Assembly (NCBI GenBank): GCA_002410925.1 | Contig: DHPR01000029.1 | Location: 40,140-91,454 of the forward strand | Source: UBA5359 sp002410925 [NCBI: bacterium UBP13_UBA5359] | GTDB lineage: Bacteria; UBP13; UBA5359 | Direction of reading: 5' to 3' | DNA: 51,315 nt | In this document: positions 35,456 to 43,848 of the stretch, piece by piece | Layout: every line of letters starts with the position of its first letter | Numbering within the stretch: position 1 is the first letter of the stretch | The notes under the pieces: model-generated | Database searches by the model: none | What the model was told of the DNA's origin: nothing | The model's input: the letters and a program-made list of their open reading frames with translations, nothing else | Translations under genes and position numbers: made by a program

Positions 35456-35591
35456 AAATTATATACTCCTTCATCACCAGCTTCCCCGCTGTTCTAAAAA
35501 GGACGGCTGCTAAAGGAAAAGGAAAAGGCGCCCTTTTGGGGCGTTCACACAGGGATTTATAAAAAACTTGTGTGACAGCTTCAAGCGAGGT

Positions 35592-35647
35592 AAAAAAGAG
35601 ACCAGTCTGCATGAGCTTAATTGCTTGGCATGACTGGTCTCTTTTTT
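35592..35647. terminator. bidirectional terminator between the DUF2267 gene and the RM operon
   Basis: AAAAAAGAGACCAGTC (35592-35607) and GACTGGTCTCTTTTTT (35632-35647) are perfect 16-base inverted arms. The core GAGACCAGTC gives a strong stem with T-runs on both strands. The left arm ends the plus-strand DUF2267 transcript and the right arm overlaps the stop of the minus-strand nuclease gene. The preceding 130 bases hold only a small CGCCC-TTTT-GGGGCG hairpin. Confidence 0.85.
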
Positions 35648-37127
35648 ATATTTTAACATTTGATGCTGAAGCCTTGTTGTCCGTTGCATCAATTAGAATG
35701 ATATCTCGGCAATCATGTAATTTCAACTCATTCAATATGTTTGTTATTTTGCCGTGTTCTTCATCTGTGAAAAACAATATGACTTTTATTGCTCGGTCGG
35801 TGTTATTCGCCTTTTTGTATATTTCGACCTGTTTAGCAAGGTTGTTTTTTAACTTGCTATTTGATGCAAGCTTGAATTCAACAAGAGCAGTATTTTTTGA
35901 TCCCTTTGATACTTTAAAATCGACAGGACCACGTCCATTATTGACTTCTCTATTAACGTCAAATTCACTTGCGAACCATACAAGCCGGTACATAATTTGC
36001 AAGTCGCTTTCACGGCGAAGTGGCTTCCCATCGATGTAAAATATACGATAGCAATCCATGTCCTCTATTGCTGATTTCAAGAACATTACACGCTTATACG
36101 CTTCCTCATAAGAATCTGCTTTTTCTTTGTAAAAATCTGTGCGACTATGCAGCAATTCGGCAAGTTCTCGAAGCTGCGTATTAAATAGCTGCTTTACCTC
36201 GCGCACTGCTTCCTTGCTTATGGATGTTGCATCTTCTTCGTTTAGCTCTTTGTGCTTTATATAGTAATCAATTATTTCAGGGTATTCAGATATCAAGTCA
36301 GCAGCCGCTCTGTCTTTTTCAGTTTTTGACATTTCCTTCTTTTTCTTTGGTAGCACTTCACGAAAATAATTATTCAGTGCGAATCGTATTGTCGCATCTT
36401 CAACTGAAGGAGCTATGTTCTGAAGATTTCCAATCATGTCGCTACGATTGATGAACGTATCATCCCGTGTTAGTAAGTCTCTCGGAGTCAACAGAACATA
36501 ATCGTTGTCAAAGCAGGGAAGGTAACATTCTTTAGACATCCATGTCATAGTTTCATAGTTAAATTCAACTTTTGGAACAATAAAAATTCGGCATTGGGAA
36601 GCATCCATATTTTCTGACGCAAATGCCGCTGTGTAATCCAGTAGGTATTTCTTGGCAAAATTGGTCGTAAAATCGCTTATCTTATCGCGGCCGACTTTAT
36701 GGCTGATAAGGCATAACTTTTCCAGATGCGAACTCTTCGTAATCGTCTCTTTTCCGAAATCTTTAAAAATAGTTTGTAAGCCACGATGAAGATTTTTTGC
36801 GAAATCAACACCTAATCCACGACCTGAATTACCATCCATACTGAATCCAATCCAAGTTTGCTTTACTTCTGGGAAAAGGTACCATGCGCCCATCATCCCC
36901 GCAGGTGGGGTTTGGTGCTTCTCCGCCTGCGATTGTAAGAACAGCAAATATGTGATTATCTCGTTATGGATAATCTGATATTCTTCTTTCTCGCTGTTAA
37001 AAAGCAAAAAAGGGTCAATAAACAGTGGCAGATCATTAATCAAAGAGATATTAATTGCACCATATGACTCAACAACATCTTCATCTATTCCGAAAAAGTC
37101 AGAAAAGTATAGTCTTATACCACTCAT
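35646..37127 (-). CDS. PD-(D/E)XK nuclease-like protein at the end of the type III RM operon
   Basis: A 493-residue protein of unknown family. The last quarter has a restriction-endonuclease-like core: GPVDFK with D403, then VEFKLAS with E417 and K419, the D…E-x-K arrangement of PD-(D/E)XK nucleases. The first 300 residues (FFGIDEDVVESYGAINISLI, FIDPFLLFNSEKEEY, SHKVGRDKISDFTTNFAKKY) are not recognised and may recognise DNA or a signal. It follows the type III Res gene by 20 bases as the last gene of the operon. It could be an accessory nuclease of the RM system or a separate defence effector. Nuclease call moderate, role inferred. Confidence 0.65.
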   Translation of the reverse strand: MSGIRLYFSDFFGIDEDVVESYGAINISLINDLPLFIDPFLLFNSEKEEYQIIHNEIITYLLFLQSQAEKHQTPPAGMMGAWYLFPEVKQTWIGFSMDGNSGRGLGVDFAKNLHRGLQTIFKDFGKETITKSSHLEKLCLISHKVGRDKISDFTTNFAKKYLLDYTAAFASENMDASQCRIFIVPKVEFNYETMTWMSKECYLPCFDNDYVLLTPRDLLTRDDTFINRSDMIGNLQNIAPSVEDATIRFALNNYFREVLPKKKKEMSKTEKDRAAADLISEYPEIIDYYIKHKELNEEDATSISKEAVREVKQLFNTQLRELAELLHSRTDFYKEKADSYEEAYKRVMFLKSAIEDMDCYRIFYIDGKPLRRESDLQIMYRLVWFASEFDVNREVNNGRGPVDFKVSKGSKNTALVEFKLASNSKLKNNLAKQVEIYKKANNTDRAIKVILFFTDEEHGKITNILNELKLHDCRDIILIDATDNKASASNVKI

Positions 37128-37147
37128 ATCATTCTCCTAAATCGAAT

Positions 37148-40114
37148 TCATCCTTGTGCCAGAACTTCATTGACTATCTGCACCATCTTCTTGTTATTCA
37201 ATTGCTTGTGGAAATACACTGTATATCCGTCCTTTGAGAGCATATCAAAGAATATTTCGGCGCAGCCAATTCTCGCAATTTCCTCTTGACGTAAAACAGC
37301 TTTGTTTTCCACATCTTTTGTTTCGACCACAATATTCAATTCCTTTTCACCAGACGCTCGCTGCACGACATACATGAAGTCCGGGCTATACATCCCACCT
37401 GTGATTGTCGGTATTGCGATACTGCAACGCGGAATTTTGCCGTAAACAACGACCTCTGAAATATCGGACTTGATGTTTTCCTGTTCCAGCGGTGAATCAT
37501 AGGCAAAGGAATCAAACAAGTATTTCTTGCTAGGAGTACCCGGTGCAATCTTCGTGCCGATACGTCCTTGGGCAATATGTCTGCGTGGCTCGCCGTCCTC
37601 ATAAGTTAAAGCGGTGGCCCCAATCGGGACATTACTCTTTTTATAGTGAAAGCGTCCTTGCAGATTTTTTATCCGCCATGCTTGGAATTCGGAGCAGAAC
37701 ACCGCGACGGTGCTTTCGTTGATATATTTCGGGTCGACGGCACCATGCCTATCGACATATGTACACAAGGCTTGGTGTAGGACAGTTATCGGAATATTTG
37801 TTGCTTTCATAATGCGCTTCAGAAATGCGCCATAGGCAATGGGGCGTGTGACCGCATACGAAACACCAGTGCCTGTGGCTGTGGTCATCTGCGAACCGTC
37901 GCTTTCGACGATGTCTCTGGTGCTGGTCATGACCACATCGGTGAAAACACCCTTTTGCTCAAGCAGCGACAAAACGATAGCGTCCATATCTGCATCCAAA
38001 TCTGCGTCATAAAACAGTAAATACCGTTGATTGATTTTTTCCCACAGTTCTCGAATTTCGCTGTAGACGGCTTTGCGTATTTTGATGGGCTTTGACTTGG
38101 TAACATTACGGTCTTTGACCTTGCCGGAGGACAGCCCTATGGCAAAGTCGGGATACTCTGTAAAGAAAACGTCTCGCGTTTCTGGTTTGATATTATAATG
38201 CCTGTCGATATAATGCTTTTCGGCATACAGCGTGTCAAACAAATCGTCGGCGGTCACGCCCAGTTTCTTCGCCACCTGTCCGAGACGCTCCTCGCTGATA
38301 GAGGAGGCTTGCGGTATTTCGCCGTTTATCTGCTCGACAAGGCGTGTTGCAAAGTCGGCTTCGGTGAAATCTACGATGTAATTTAGCTGAAATTCCTCAT
38401 TGGATATGCGGTTTCCGTTCTCATCCACGGGCAGACGTAGACCGCGTCCAACCTCCTGCAGCTTGCTATTATCACTACCGCTGGAGCGTAGTTTTGCTAT
38501 CGTGAACACATTCGGATTGTCCCATCCCTCTTTGAGCGTCCATTTGGAGAACAGAAAACGAAGCGTATTATAACTGCCATCTTCATTTTTGAAGGACAGT
38601 AGCTGCTTTTTACCATGAAGAATCACATCGACCTCTTTTGCGATATCTGCGTCGGAATCGCTGTTGTCCTGCGAAAAATATCCTGCATGGCAAGCGGATA
38701 AATTAGTAAGGCTTGCTTCAAGATAGGAGCGGTATTCGCTATCATGTTCATCCAGTGTGTCTATCATCGCGTTTATGCGCTCTCTGAGCAGAAGCTCAAA
38801 GGCCAACAGCAGGTACGGCGATTTGCCCTCTGCATCGAGACGGTAGGATGTAATATCGTCGATGAAAAACAGGGCAAGTGTTTTTATTTTAAATGTGCGA
38901 TTACAAAAATTCTCCCGCTCCGTCTCAAAATGCCGTTCAAGAGCAAGCCGAATCATCTGCTCCTGATAGGAAGTCATATAGATATCCACATCCAGTTCCT
39001 CGCCCGTGACCTTTTTTATGCCGTTGGAAAACTCCACGGTGGAGGTGCTGATAGCGGAAATGGTGATACCCTCAAAGGCATTGCTAATAATGGAAAGCGA
39101 ATCGTCTGTCTTGAGCGTATAGGATTTTGTGGTTTCATCGCGCCGCTTATATTGAAACGAAACAGAATCTCGGCTGGCAATCGAAGTTATTTTCACTTTT
39201 TCATCCCGCTTGGAAACGGGCTCAAAATGTTCCTTTGCTACACCCTTTATGAGGTTTTGATTAAAGGAATCGCAGGCGTTCAGGTCATATAACAAGTTTT
39301 GATAGTCCTTGACCGTTATTTTGTTCTTGCCACGTCCGCTGCTCGTCTCCGGGAAGGTTGCGCCAAAGCGGATAATGCACTGAGGTTTTATTTCATCAGT
39401 GATGACCGAGAAAGCCTTTTGATCTCGTGAGAATCGGTGCGGTTCGTCTATAATGACAAACGGGCGTGTGGCTTTCAGCGCGTCTAACGGGCGGTAGAAT
39501 CCCTCTGCACCATAATCATAATCGTCACGACTAAGCATTCCGTTTTTTTTCACTACAAGCAGATGCATGTTGACCAGCATAATATAAATCTTCTTAGAAT
39601 TCTGGCAGGAGCCCTTAACAAAGTCACTGACCACACTTGGAAAATAGGAGCGTCCTTTTTTCTTATTTTTCGGTGCTTCAAGGACACCAACCTCAATTTC
39701 GGTGCCGTACCCGCAGCCGTCCGTAAAATGTCGTCTGGCGTATTCGTCCTGCAAAAACTGCGCTGTTCCGGCTTTAATGGCAAGCGACGGTACTGCGATG
39801 ATAAATTTGTTGATGCCGTACCGCTTATGAAGTTCAAACATCACTTTTGTGTAAACATAGGTCTTGCCCGTACCAGTTTCCATTTTAATATCCAGATTGA
39901 GACAATCGCGGGTAGGCGCACCTCCGCGATACTCGGCGGGTACGCTCTCCTGTAGGGCGCTGATATTCGCAGCAAGGCGCGGGTCAGCAAGGGCAATGTG
40001 CGGATTTTCATAAAACTGCGTCGGTGTTGTAATCGGCACACCATCAAAAGCGGCACATACCGCATCGACAGCTTTTTGCTGGTGGGGCAATTCTTTCTGA
40101 AGAATTAGTTCCAT
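37148..40114 (-). CDS. res: type III restriction endonuclease, Res (helicase-nuclease) subunit
   Basis: A 988-residue Res subunit which, with Mod, cleaves DNA carrying two inverted unmethylated sites after ATP-driven movement. The SF2 motor has Walker A ETGTGKT (GTGKT at 81-85), motif II IIDEPHRF (DEPH at 223-226) and motif VI EVGRGLRLPVD. The C-terminal nuclease has YSPDF (D912) and VVETKD (E931, K933), the PD…ExK signature. The start at 40114, with GGGAGGGTG upstream, leaves 13 bases after mod. Complete and intact by sequence. Confidence 0.95.
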   Translation of the reverse strand: MELILQKELPHQQKAVDAVCAAFDGVPITTPTQFYENPHIALADPRLAANISALQESVPAEYRGGAPTRDCLNLDIKMETGTGKTYVYTKVMFELHKRYGINKFIIAVPSLAIKAGTAQFLQDEYARRHFTDGCGYGTEIEVGVLEAPKNKKKGRSYFPSVVSDFVKGSCQNSKKIYIMLVNMHLLVVKKNGMLSRDDYDYGAEGFYRPLDALKATRPFVIIDEPHRFSRDQKAFSVITDEIKPQCIIRFGATFPETSSGRGKNKITVKDYQNLLYDLNACDSFNQNLIKGVAKEHFEPVSKRDEKVKITSIASRDSVSFQYKRRDETTKSYTLKTDDSLSIISNAFEGITISAISTSTVEFSNGIKKVTGEELDVDIYMTSYQEQMIRLALERHFETERENFCNRTFKIKTLALFFIDDITSYRLDAEGKSPYLLLAFELLLRERINAMIDTLDEHDSEYRSYLEASLTNLSACHAGYFSQDNSDSDADIAKEVDVILHGKKQLLSFKNEDGSYNTLRFLFSKWTLKEGWDNPNVFTIAKLRSSGSDNSKLQEVGRGLRLPVDENGNRISNEEFQLNYIVDFTEADFATRLVEQINGEIPQASSISEERLGQVAKKLGVTADDLFDTLYAEKHYIDRHYNIKPETRDVFFTEYPDFAIGLSSGKVKDRNVTKSKPIKIRKAVYSEIRELWEKINQRYLLFYDADLDADMDAIVLSLLEQKGVFTDVVMTSTRDIVESDGSQMTTATGTGVSYAVTRPIAYGAFLKRIMKATNIPITVLHQALCTYVDRHGAVDPKYINESTVAVFCSEFQAWRIKNLQGRFHYKKSNVPIGATALTYEDGEPRRHIAQGRIGTKIAPGTPSKKYLFDSFAYDSPLEQENIKSDISEVVVYGKIPRCSIAIPTITGGMYSPDFMYVVQRASGEKELNIVVETKDVENKAVLRQEEIARIGCAEIFFDMLSKDGYTVYFHKQLNNKKMVQIVNEVLAQG

Positions 40115-40127
40115 AATCACCCTCCCA

Positions 40128-42164
40128 TCAATAACGGACATCGAAATTGACACGAAGATTTTTTTCCGTATCCTTCAGCCGTTTCAGATTTATTTGAAGT
40201 TGCTCGGTTTCAGTCCATGTGAAGCTGTAGCCAAACAGCACCACATTCTCCGGGTTAAAGCTGCCGTCCGTCTCATATTTCACGACAATCGCTTCAATTG
40301 CCTCTTGTGACAGTTCCGGGTCGATGAGGTACAGGTGTTTGCCAATGTAATAGCCCTTGTATCCGGAAAGGTCGAATTCCTCCACAGGAGCGGTGAAGCC
40401 GTATCCGTCCCGAACAAGCCATGTGGCGAGAACAGTAGGTTTTCCAAAATCGTCAAGAACCGTGTTTTGTATGTACATACCACTTTCATCGGGCTTGAAT
40501 AGTTCCAGCTTGTCCAGAGTATTTTCGGACGGCTCGATAAGAGTGTAATGCTTAAATCCGAGGTCTGCGGTGGTATCTGGGTTGCTTTCTTTTATTGCTT
40601 TTGCGGCGCGGATAATGCGCTCCATTCCAAGTTGGTCAAGTGTGTGGGGGCGATTCACCGAATCAAGGAATGTTATAAGTTTCTCGACTTTTTTCTTATC
40701 TTCTCCAGTTGCCTTCCCATATGAAGAATCAAGATTTTCCGGCAATTGAACCATTATATAATTAAAAGATTTGCCCAATGCATTACTCCGCATAACTGCT
40801 TCTGCAGTAGTTGCGGAGCCAGAAAAGAAATCGCATATTAACATTTTATTTTGCTGTAATGAAGCGATAAGCTTCATAATTAAAAGCACTGGCTTTGGAT
40901 AACTCATAAGAGACTGTTGCCCAAATAGAAGACGTTGTTCCTCATCAGCATCTTCATTCGATCCCCAACCACTTGATTGCAAATCATCAAAGTTGAAATT
41001 ATAGGAATATCCTGTAGTGCTCGAATCGCCGAGTCGTAATAATAAATCCTTGAGCCCCTTTTCTCGTGGTTCCTTAACAATGCGACGCAAATAGAGATCG
41101 CGTGTAATATATAGTTCTCCATTATTAGCATACTCGGTCATTGAGTCTTGCCCGTATCGCCAATTTCCCTCTATTGTTAATTCCTGTGCTAAAACACCGT
41201 TTTCAATAACTAAATCTGATAACAAAAGCAAATTCATAGTGGTATCAGAAATAATCTCTCCCTTTTTCATTACATAATTTTGCTCACGATATTTGCTTTG
41301 TATTCCGGATGGAATTATTCGTATATCTCTACTGTTTGTAGCGTTTACACAGGGATAAGTTTCCTCTGCACTGTTAATTTGCCCAATAAGACCGGTAAAT
41401 GCTGTTTTATTCTTAGCGTATACGAGCACATATTCTTTAATGTTTGTTATATCGTTTGCAAGGTATGAGCCTTTCTTTTTCTTTTCCCATACCAATTCAG
41501 ATACAAAATTTTCTTCGCCGAACACATCGTCACATAATATTTTAAGATTATGCCCCTCGTTATCATCAATTGAAATAAATATGACACCATCATCCGTTAG
41601 CAAATCACGTGCCAGCAGAAGTCTCGGATACATGAACATCATCCACGATGAGTGCGACGCAGAGCCGCGCTTTGTTAAATCCAGTATGCGCCGCGCTTGC
41701 TCTTCGTCAATGCTCAGTTTTGCGGAAAGTTCTTCGGCGGTAAAATTGAAGCTGTCGTTATAAACGAAACCATCAGAACCAGTGTTATACGGCGGGTCTA
41801 TGTAGATACATTTCACCTTTCGAGCGTAGGATTTAAGCAAGTGCTTCAAGCCATCCAGATTATCACCGCTAATATAGACGTTCTCGCTGGCAGAATTCTT
41901 CGGCTTTTCATTATGCTCCTCATTCGGCACAATCACAGTAGTCGTATCCACGGAGGCAAGCAGACGTGCATAATTCTTGCCGAGAAATTTCAGTTCGTAT
42001 CCTTCACTAGTGACAGTAACCTTATCGCTCAGAAACTCTTTGAAACGTTCTATATCAAATGTGCCGTCCGGGTGAAAACATGACGGGAAGTTTTCTTTCA
42101 AAATCGCCATCTCGCGGCTGTTGGGAGCTGCGCTCTCATTGGCGGCAATAATATCCTTAATCAT
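40128..42164 (-). CDS. mod: type III DNA methyltransferase, Mod subunit
   Basis: A 678-residue beta-class N6-adenine methyltransferase that gives the system its sequence specificity. The catalytic motif DPPYNTGSDGFVYND lies at about 123-137 and the SAM motif follows later as DFFSGSATTAEAVMRSN, the order of the beta class. The central region between them is the likely target-recognition domain. The start at 42164 is supported by GGAGGGGGAAACG; it overlaps the dinD stop by 8 bases, so the two are coupled. Recognition sequence unknown. Confidence 0.95.
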   Translation of the reverse strand: MIKDIIAANESAAPNSREMAILKENFPSCFHPDGTFDIERFKEFLSDKVTVTSEGYELKFLGKNYARLLASVDTTTVIVPNEEHNEKPKNSASENVYISGDNLDGLKHLLKSYARKVKCIYIDPPYNTGSDGFVYNDSFNFTAEELSAKLSIDEEQARRILDLTKRGSASHSSWMMFMYPRLLLARDLLTDDGVIFISIDDNEGHNLKILCDDVFGEENFVSELVWEKKKKGSYLANDITNIKEYVLVYAKNKTAFTGLIGQINSAEETYPCVNATNSRDIRIIPSGIQSKYREQNYVMKKGEIISDTTMNLLLLSDLVIENGVLAQELTIEGNWRYGQDSMTEYANNGELYITRDLYLRRIVKEPREKGLKDLLLRLGDSSTTGYSYNFNFDDLQSSGWGSNEDADEEQRLLFGQQSLMSYPKPVLLIMKLIASLQQNKMLICDFFSGSATTAEAVMRSNALGKSFNYIMVQLPENLDSSYGKATGEDKKKVEKLITFLDSVNRPHTLDQLGMERIIRAAKAIKESNPDTTADLGFKHYTLIEPSENTLDKLELFKPDESGMYIQNTVLDDFGKPTVLATWLVRDGYGFTAPVEEFDLSGYKGYYIGKHLYLIDPELSQEAIEAIVVKYETDGSFNPENVVLFGYSFTWTETEQLQINLKRLKDTEKNLRVNFDVRY

Positions 42165-43029
42165 CGTTTCCCCCTCCATTATCGTCAGGCAGCTTCCCAG
42201 CTTGCTGAGCCATCTTTTTTTCCTGCGTTTTTACACGACGTTCCAACTTCTTTATATCCTCTGATGGCGGCAACTCTTCTGGTTTAATGCCACGCTGCCC
42301 GAGCATTGCACGGACAGAACGATTGTTTTGAGTATGCTCATCTGTAATTGGCGTTTCGCCACGCAAATCCTTTTCTTCAACATTGTAATTGGTCATTTCA
42401 GTCGCAAGATTCTTTGCCGCGATTGATAATGTGGGCAAAAAATCTGCCAGAGGACGATTATCTTTCACACCGAGTATCGCCTTCATATCCTGTGTGGTAT
42501 AGCCGCCAAATAGTGCACGATCACCCTTAGAACGAATGCGCCCAAAACCAGCATCATCAACCCCGCGTTCATATATGTTTTGCGATAAACGTTTTTCGGA
42601 TTCTTTCAGACGGCCACGGGCTTCTGTCCGTTCGATATAGGCGATACGATCTTCAATCAATTCTTGCTTTCTTGTCTGGAAAGCAAAATAGCTCTGTGCA
42701 AATGCAATTTCCTCTTTTTTTGGATCACCGTTTTGAGCAATTAAATAGCAAGCATAACGAGTTAATATATAGTCTTTTACTTCGCGCTTTGAACCACTGC
42801 CTAATTGAACCATTTTCGTGACCTCACGAAAATGGTCTGACACTTCTATTCCTGTGGCTTGACAGGAATCAACTGCGCGTGAAATTGCTTTATCAAAATT
42901 CTCCCATCGCTCATAGCCAAGTAAAGGCATGAGTTCTCTGGCAAACCAATATTCGATATTTCCATCTTCAATACTGTGAACAACAATATCAAACTGCTGT
43001 TTTATCAATGCAATACGCTTTTTATCCAT
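42157..43029 (-). CDS. dinD: DNA-damage-inducible protein D (DinD) homologue
   Basis: A 290-residue member of the DinD family with an N-terminal BRO-N-like domain (IEYWFARELMPLLGYERWENF, VKDYILTRYACYLIAQNGDPK, IAFAQSYFAFQTRKQE). A DinD-specific part follows (LSQNIYERGVDDAGFGRIRSK, GDRALFGGYTTQDMKAILGV). E. coli DinD is SOS-induced and inhibits RecA strand exchange. Here it is the second gene of the RM operon, with its ATG overlapping the XRE stop (TAATG) and its end overlapping mod, so it is made together with the methylase. A role in tempering damage or self-restriction is inferred. Confidence 0.93.
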   Translation of the reverse strand: MDKKRIALIKQQFDIVVHSIEDGNIEYWFARELMPLLGYERWENFDKAISRAVDSCQATGIEVSDHFREVTKMVQLGSGSKREVKDYILTRYACYLIAQNGDPKKEEIAFAQSYFAFQTRKQELIEDRIAYIERTEARGRLKESEKRLSQNIYERGVDDAGFGRIRSKGDRALFGGYTTQDMKAILGVKDNRPLADFLPTLSIAAKNLATEMTNYNVEEKDLRGETPITDEHTQNNRSVRAMLGQRGIKPEELPPSEDIKKLERRVKTQEKKMAQQAGKLPDDNGGGNDD

Positions 43030-43268
43030 TATTCTGCCTCCGCAACATTCTTTTTCTCAGTGTTATTCGGCACGAATTCCATTATGTCTTCCACATTGAC
43101 TCGCAGCGCAGAGCCTATTTTAAGCAACACGTCCATGCTAACATTCTGGTGCTTAGACAGCTTCGCCACGGAAGATGGGCTGATTTTTGCAAGAATTTGC
43201 AAATCCTGCTTATTCATATCTCGGTCTATCAATAACTTCCACAGCTTTTTATAGCTTACGACCAGCAT
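43029..43268 (-). CDS. small XRE/Cro-type regulator of the RM operon
   Basis: A 79-residue helix-turn-helix protein (YKKLWKLLIDRDMNKQDLQ, SPSSVAKLSKHQNVSMDVLL, KIGSALRVNVEDIMEF) of the Cro/C.-protein type. The start at 43268 has GAGGTGGTAC upstream. It is the first gene of the five-gene operon and lies downstream of a good promoter with a palindrome just above its -35. It probably acts as a control protein that times Mod and Res production, as C proteins do in RM systems. Confidence 0.9.
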   Translation of the reverse strand: MLVVSYKKLWKLLIDRDMNKQDLQILAKISPSSVAKLSKHQNVSMDVLLKIGSALRVNVEDIMEFVPNNTEKKNVAEAE

Positions 43269-43298
43269 TGTACCACCTCGCATATCATATTAAATTTT

Positions 43299-43327
43299 AT
43301 TATAGCATATAATCTTCGAGTTCGCAA
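43299..43327 (-). promoter_or_regulatory. promoter of the XRE–dinD–mod–res–nuclease operon
   Basis: On the minus strand TTGCGA (43322-43327), a 17-base spacer and an extended -10 TGC-TATAAT (TATAAT at 43299-43304). It points into the XRE gene about 30 bases on. Confidence 0.7.
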
Positions 43328-43344
43328 TAAATATCGTGTAAATT

Positions 43345-43359
43345 CGAATATAATATTCG
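43345..43359. promoter_or_regulatory. palindrome CGAATATAATATTCG, candidate operator of the XRE regulator
   Basis: A perfect 7+1+7 inverted repeat 18 bases upstream of the -35. Position and symmetry suit the binding site of the small XRE protein, which would then control its own operon and perhaps a plus-strand transcript starting nearby. Confidence 0.5.
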
Positions 43360-43391
43360 GATCATACTTGGACTACCCAATTATCAATCTC

Positions 43392-43428
43392 TGCGGCATC
43401 CGTAAAACATCGGATGCCGCATTTTTTT
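43392..43428 (+). terminator. strong hairpin with T-run in the leader of the mobile element
   Basis: TGCGGCATCCG (43392-43402) pairs with CGGATGCCGCA (43411-43421) around an 8-base loop and is followed by seven Ts. There is no plus-strand gene before it, so it may end a small RNA or attenuate a leader, or mark the left boundary of the element. Confidence 0.75.
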
Positions 43429-43454
43429 GTGTGTCTTGGTACGAATTTACCTTC

Positions 43455-43637
43455 TGCCTGTCCTGTACGAGGTGAGGGGGTTTACTTCTGCCGTTCTCGT
43501 GGCCTACCTGTAAAGGCAAGAATTTTTCATAAACAGGTGTATAAAACAGCTTCTAAATCTCCGTATAGCGTAAGAACAAAAGAGTTTTCTCGTTTCACTA
43601 CGGATTTAGCCATGTGCCTGTCCAGTAGGAAGTGAGG
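43455..43637. repeat. pair of 23-base imperfect direct repeats, 160 bp apart, in the primase leader
   Basis: Positions 43455-43477 and 43615-43637 share 20 of 23 bases (both start TGCCTGTCC and end GTGAGG), exactly 160 bp apart. Between them lies an inverted repeat, CTAAATCTCCGTA (43553-43565) with TACGGATTTAG (43599-43609). Further on is the perfect palindrome AAAACAG-C-CTGTTTT (43781-43795). The 43429-43848 gap has no gene I can support. The repeats could be iteron-like replication sites or a structured leader. Confidence 0.5.
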
Positions 43638-43848
43638 AGCAGGAAATATAGGTCGACACATGTGGGTTAATATTTTCGGCTTATAGCAGAGGGGTAAAAA
43701 GAAATTTTTAAAGATTTCGTTCAAACAGTCTCTTAAGCTCCAGTGGTTAGTGGAAAGGGAATTTTTCAAAGCACCCCATTAAAACAGCCTGTTTTTATCC
43801 GTACCTTGTGAGGCTACAAAAATACAAACCCCGGAAGGAAGTGAACAA

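Noticed and set aside
43414-43635. Open frames in both directions in the primase leader
   Set aside because: They start inside a terminator hairpin or lack ribosome sites, and they cross the direct repeats; better explained as non-coding structured DNA.
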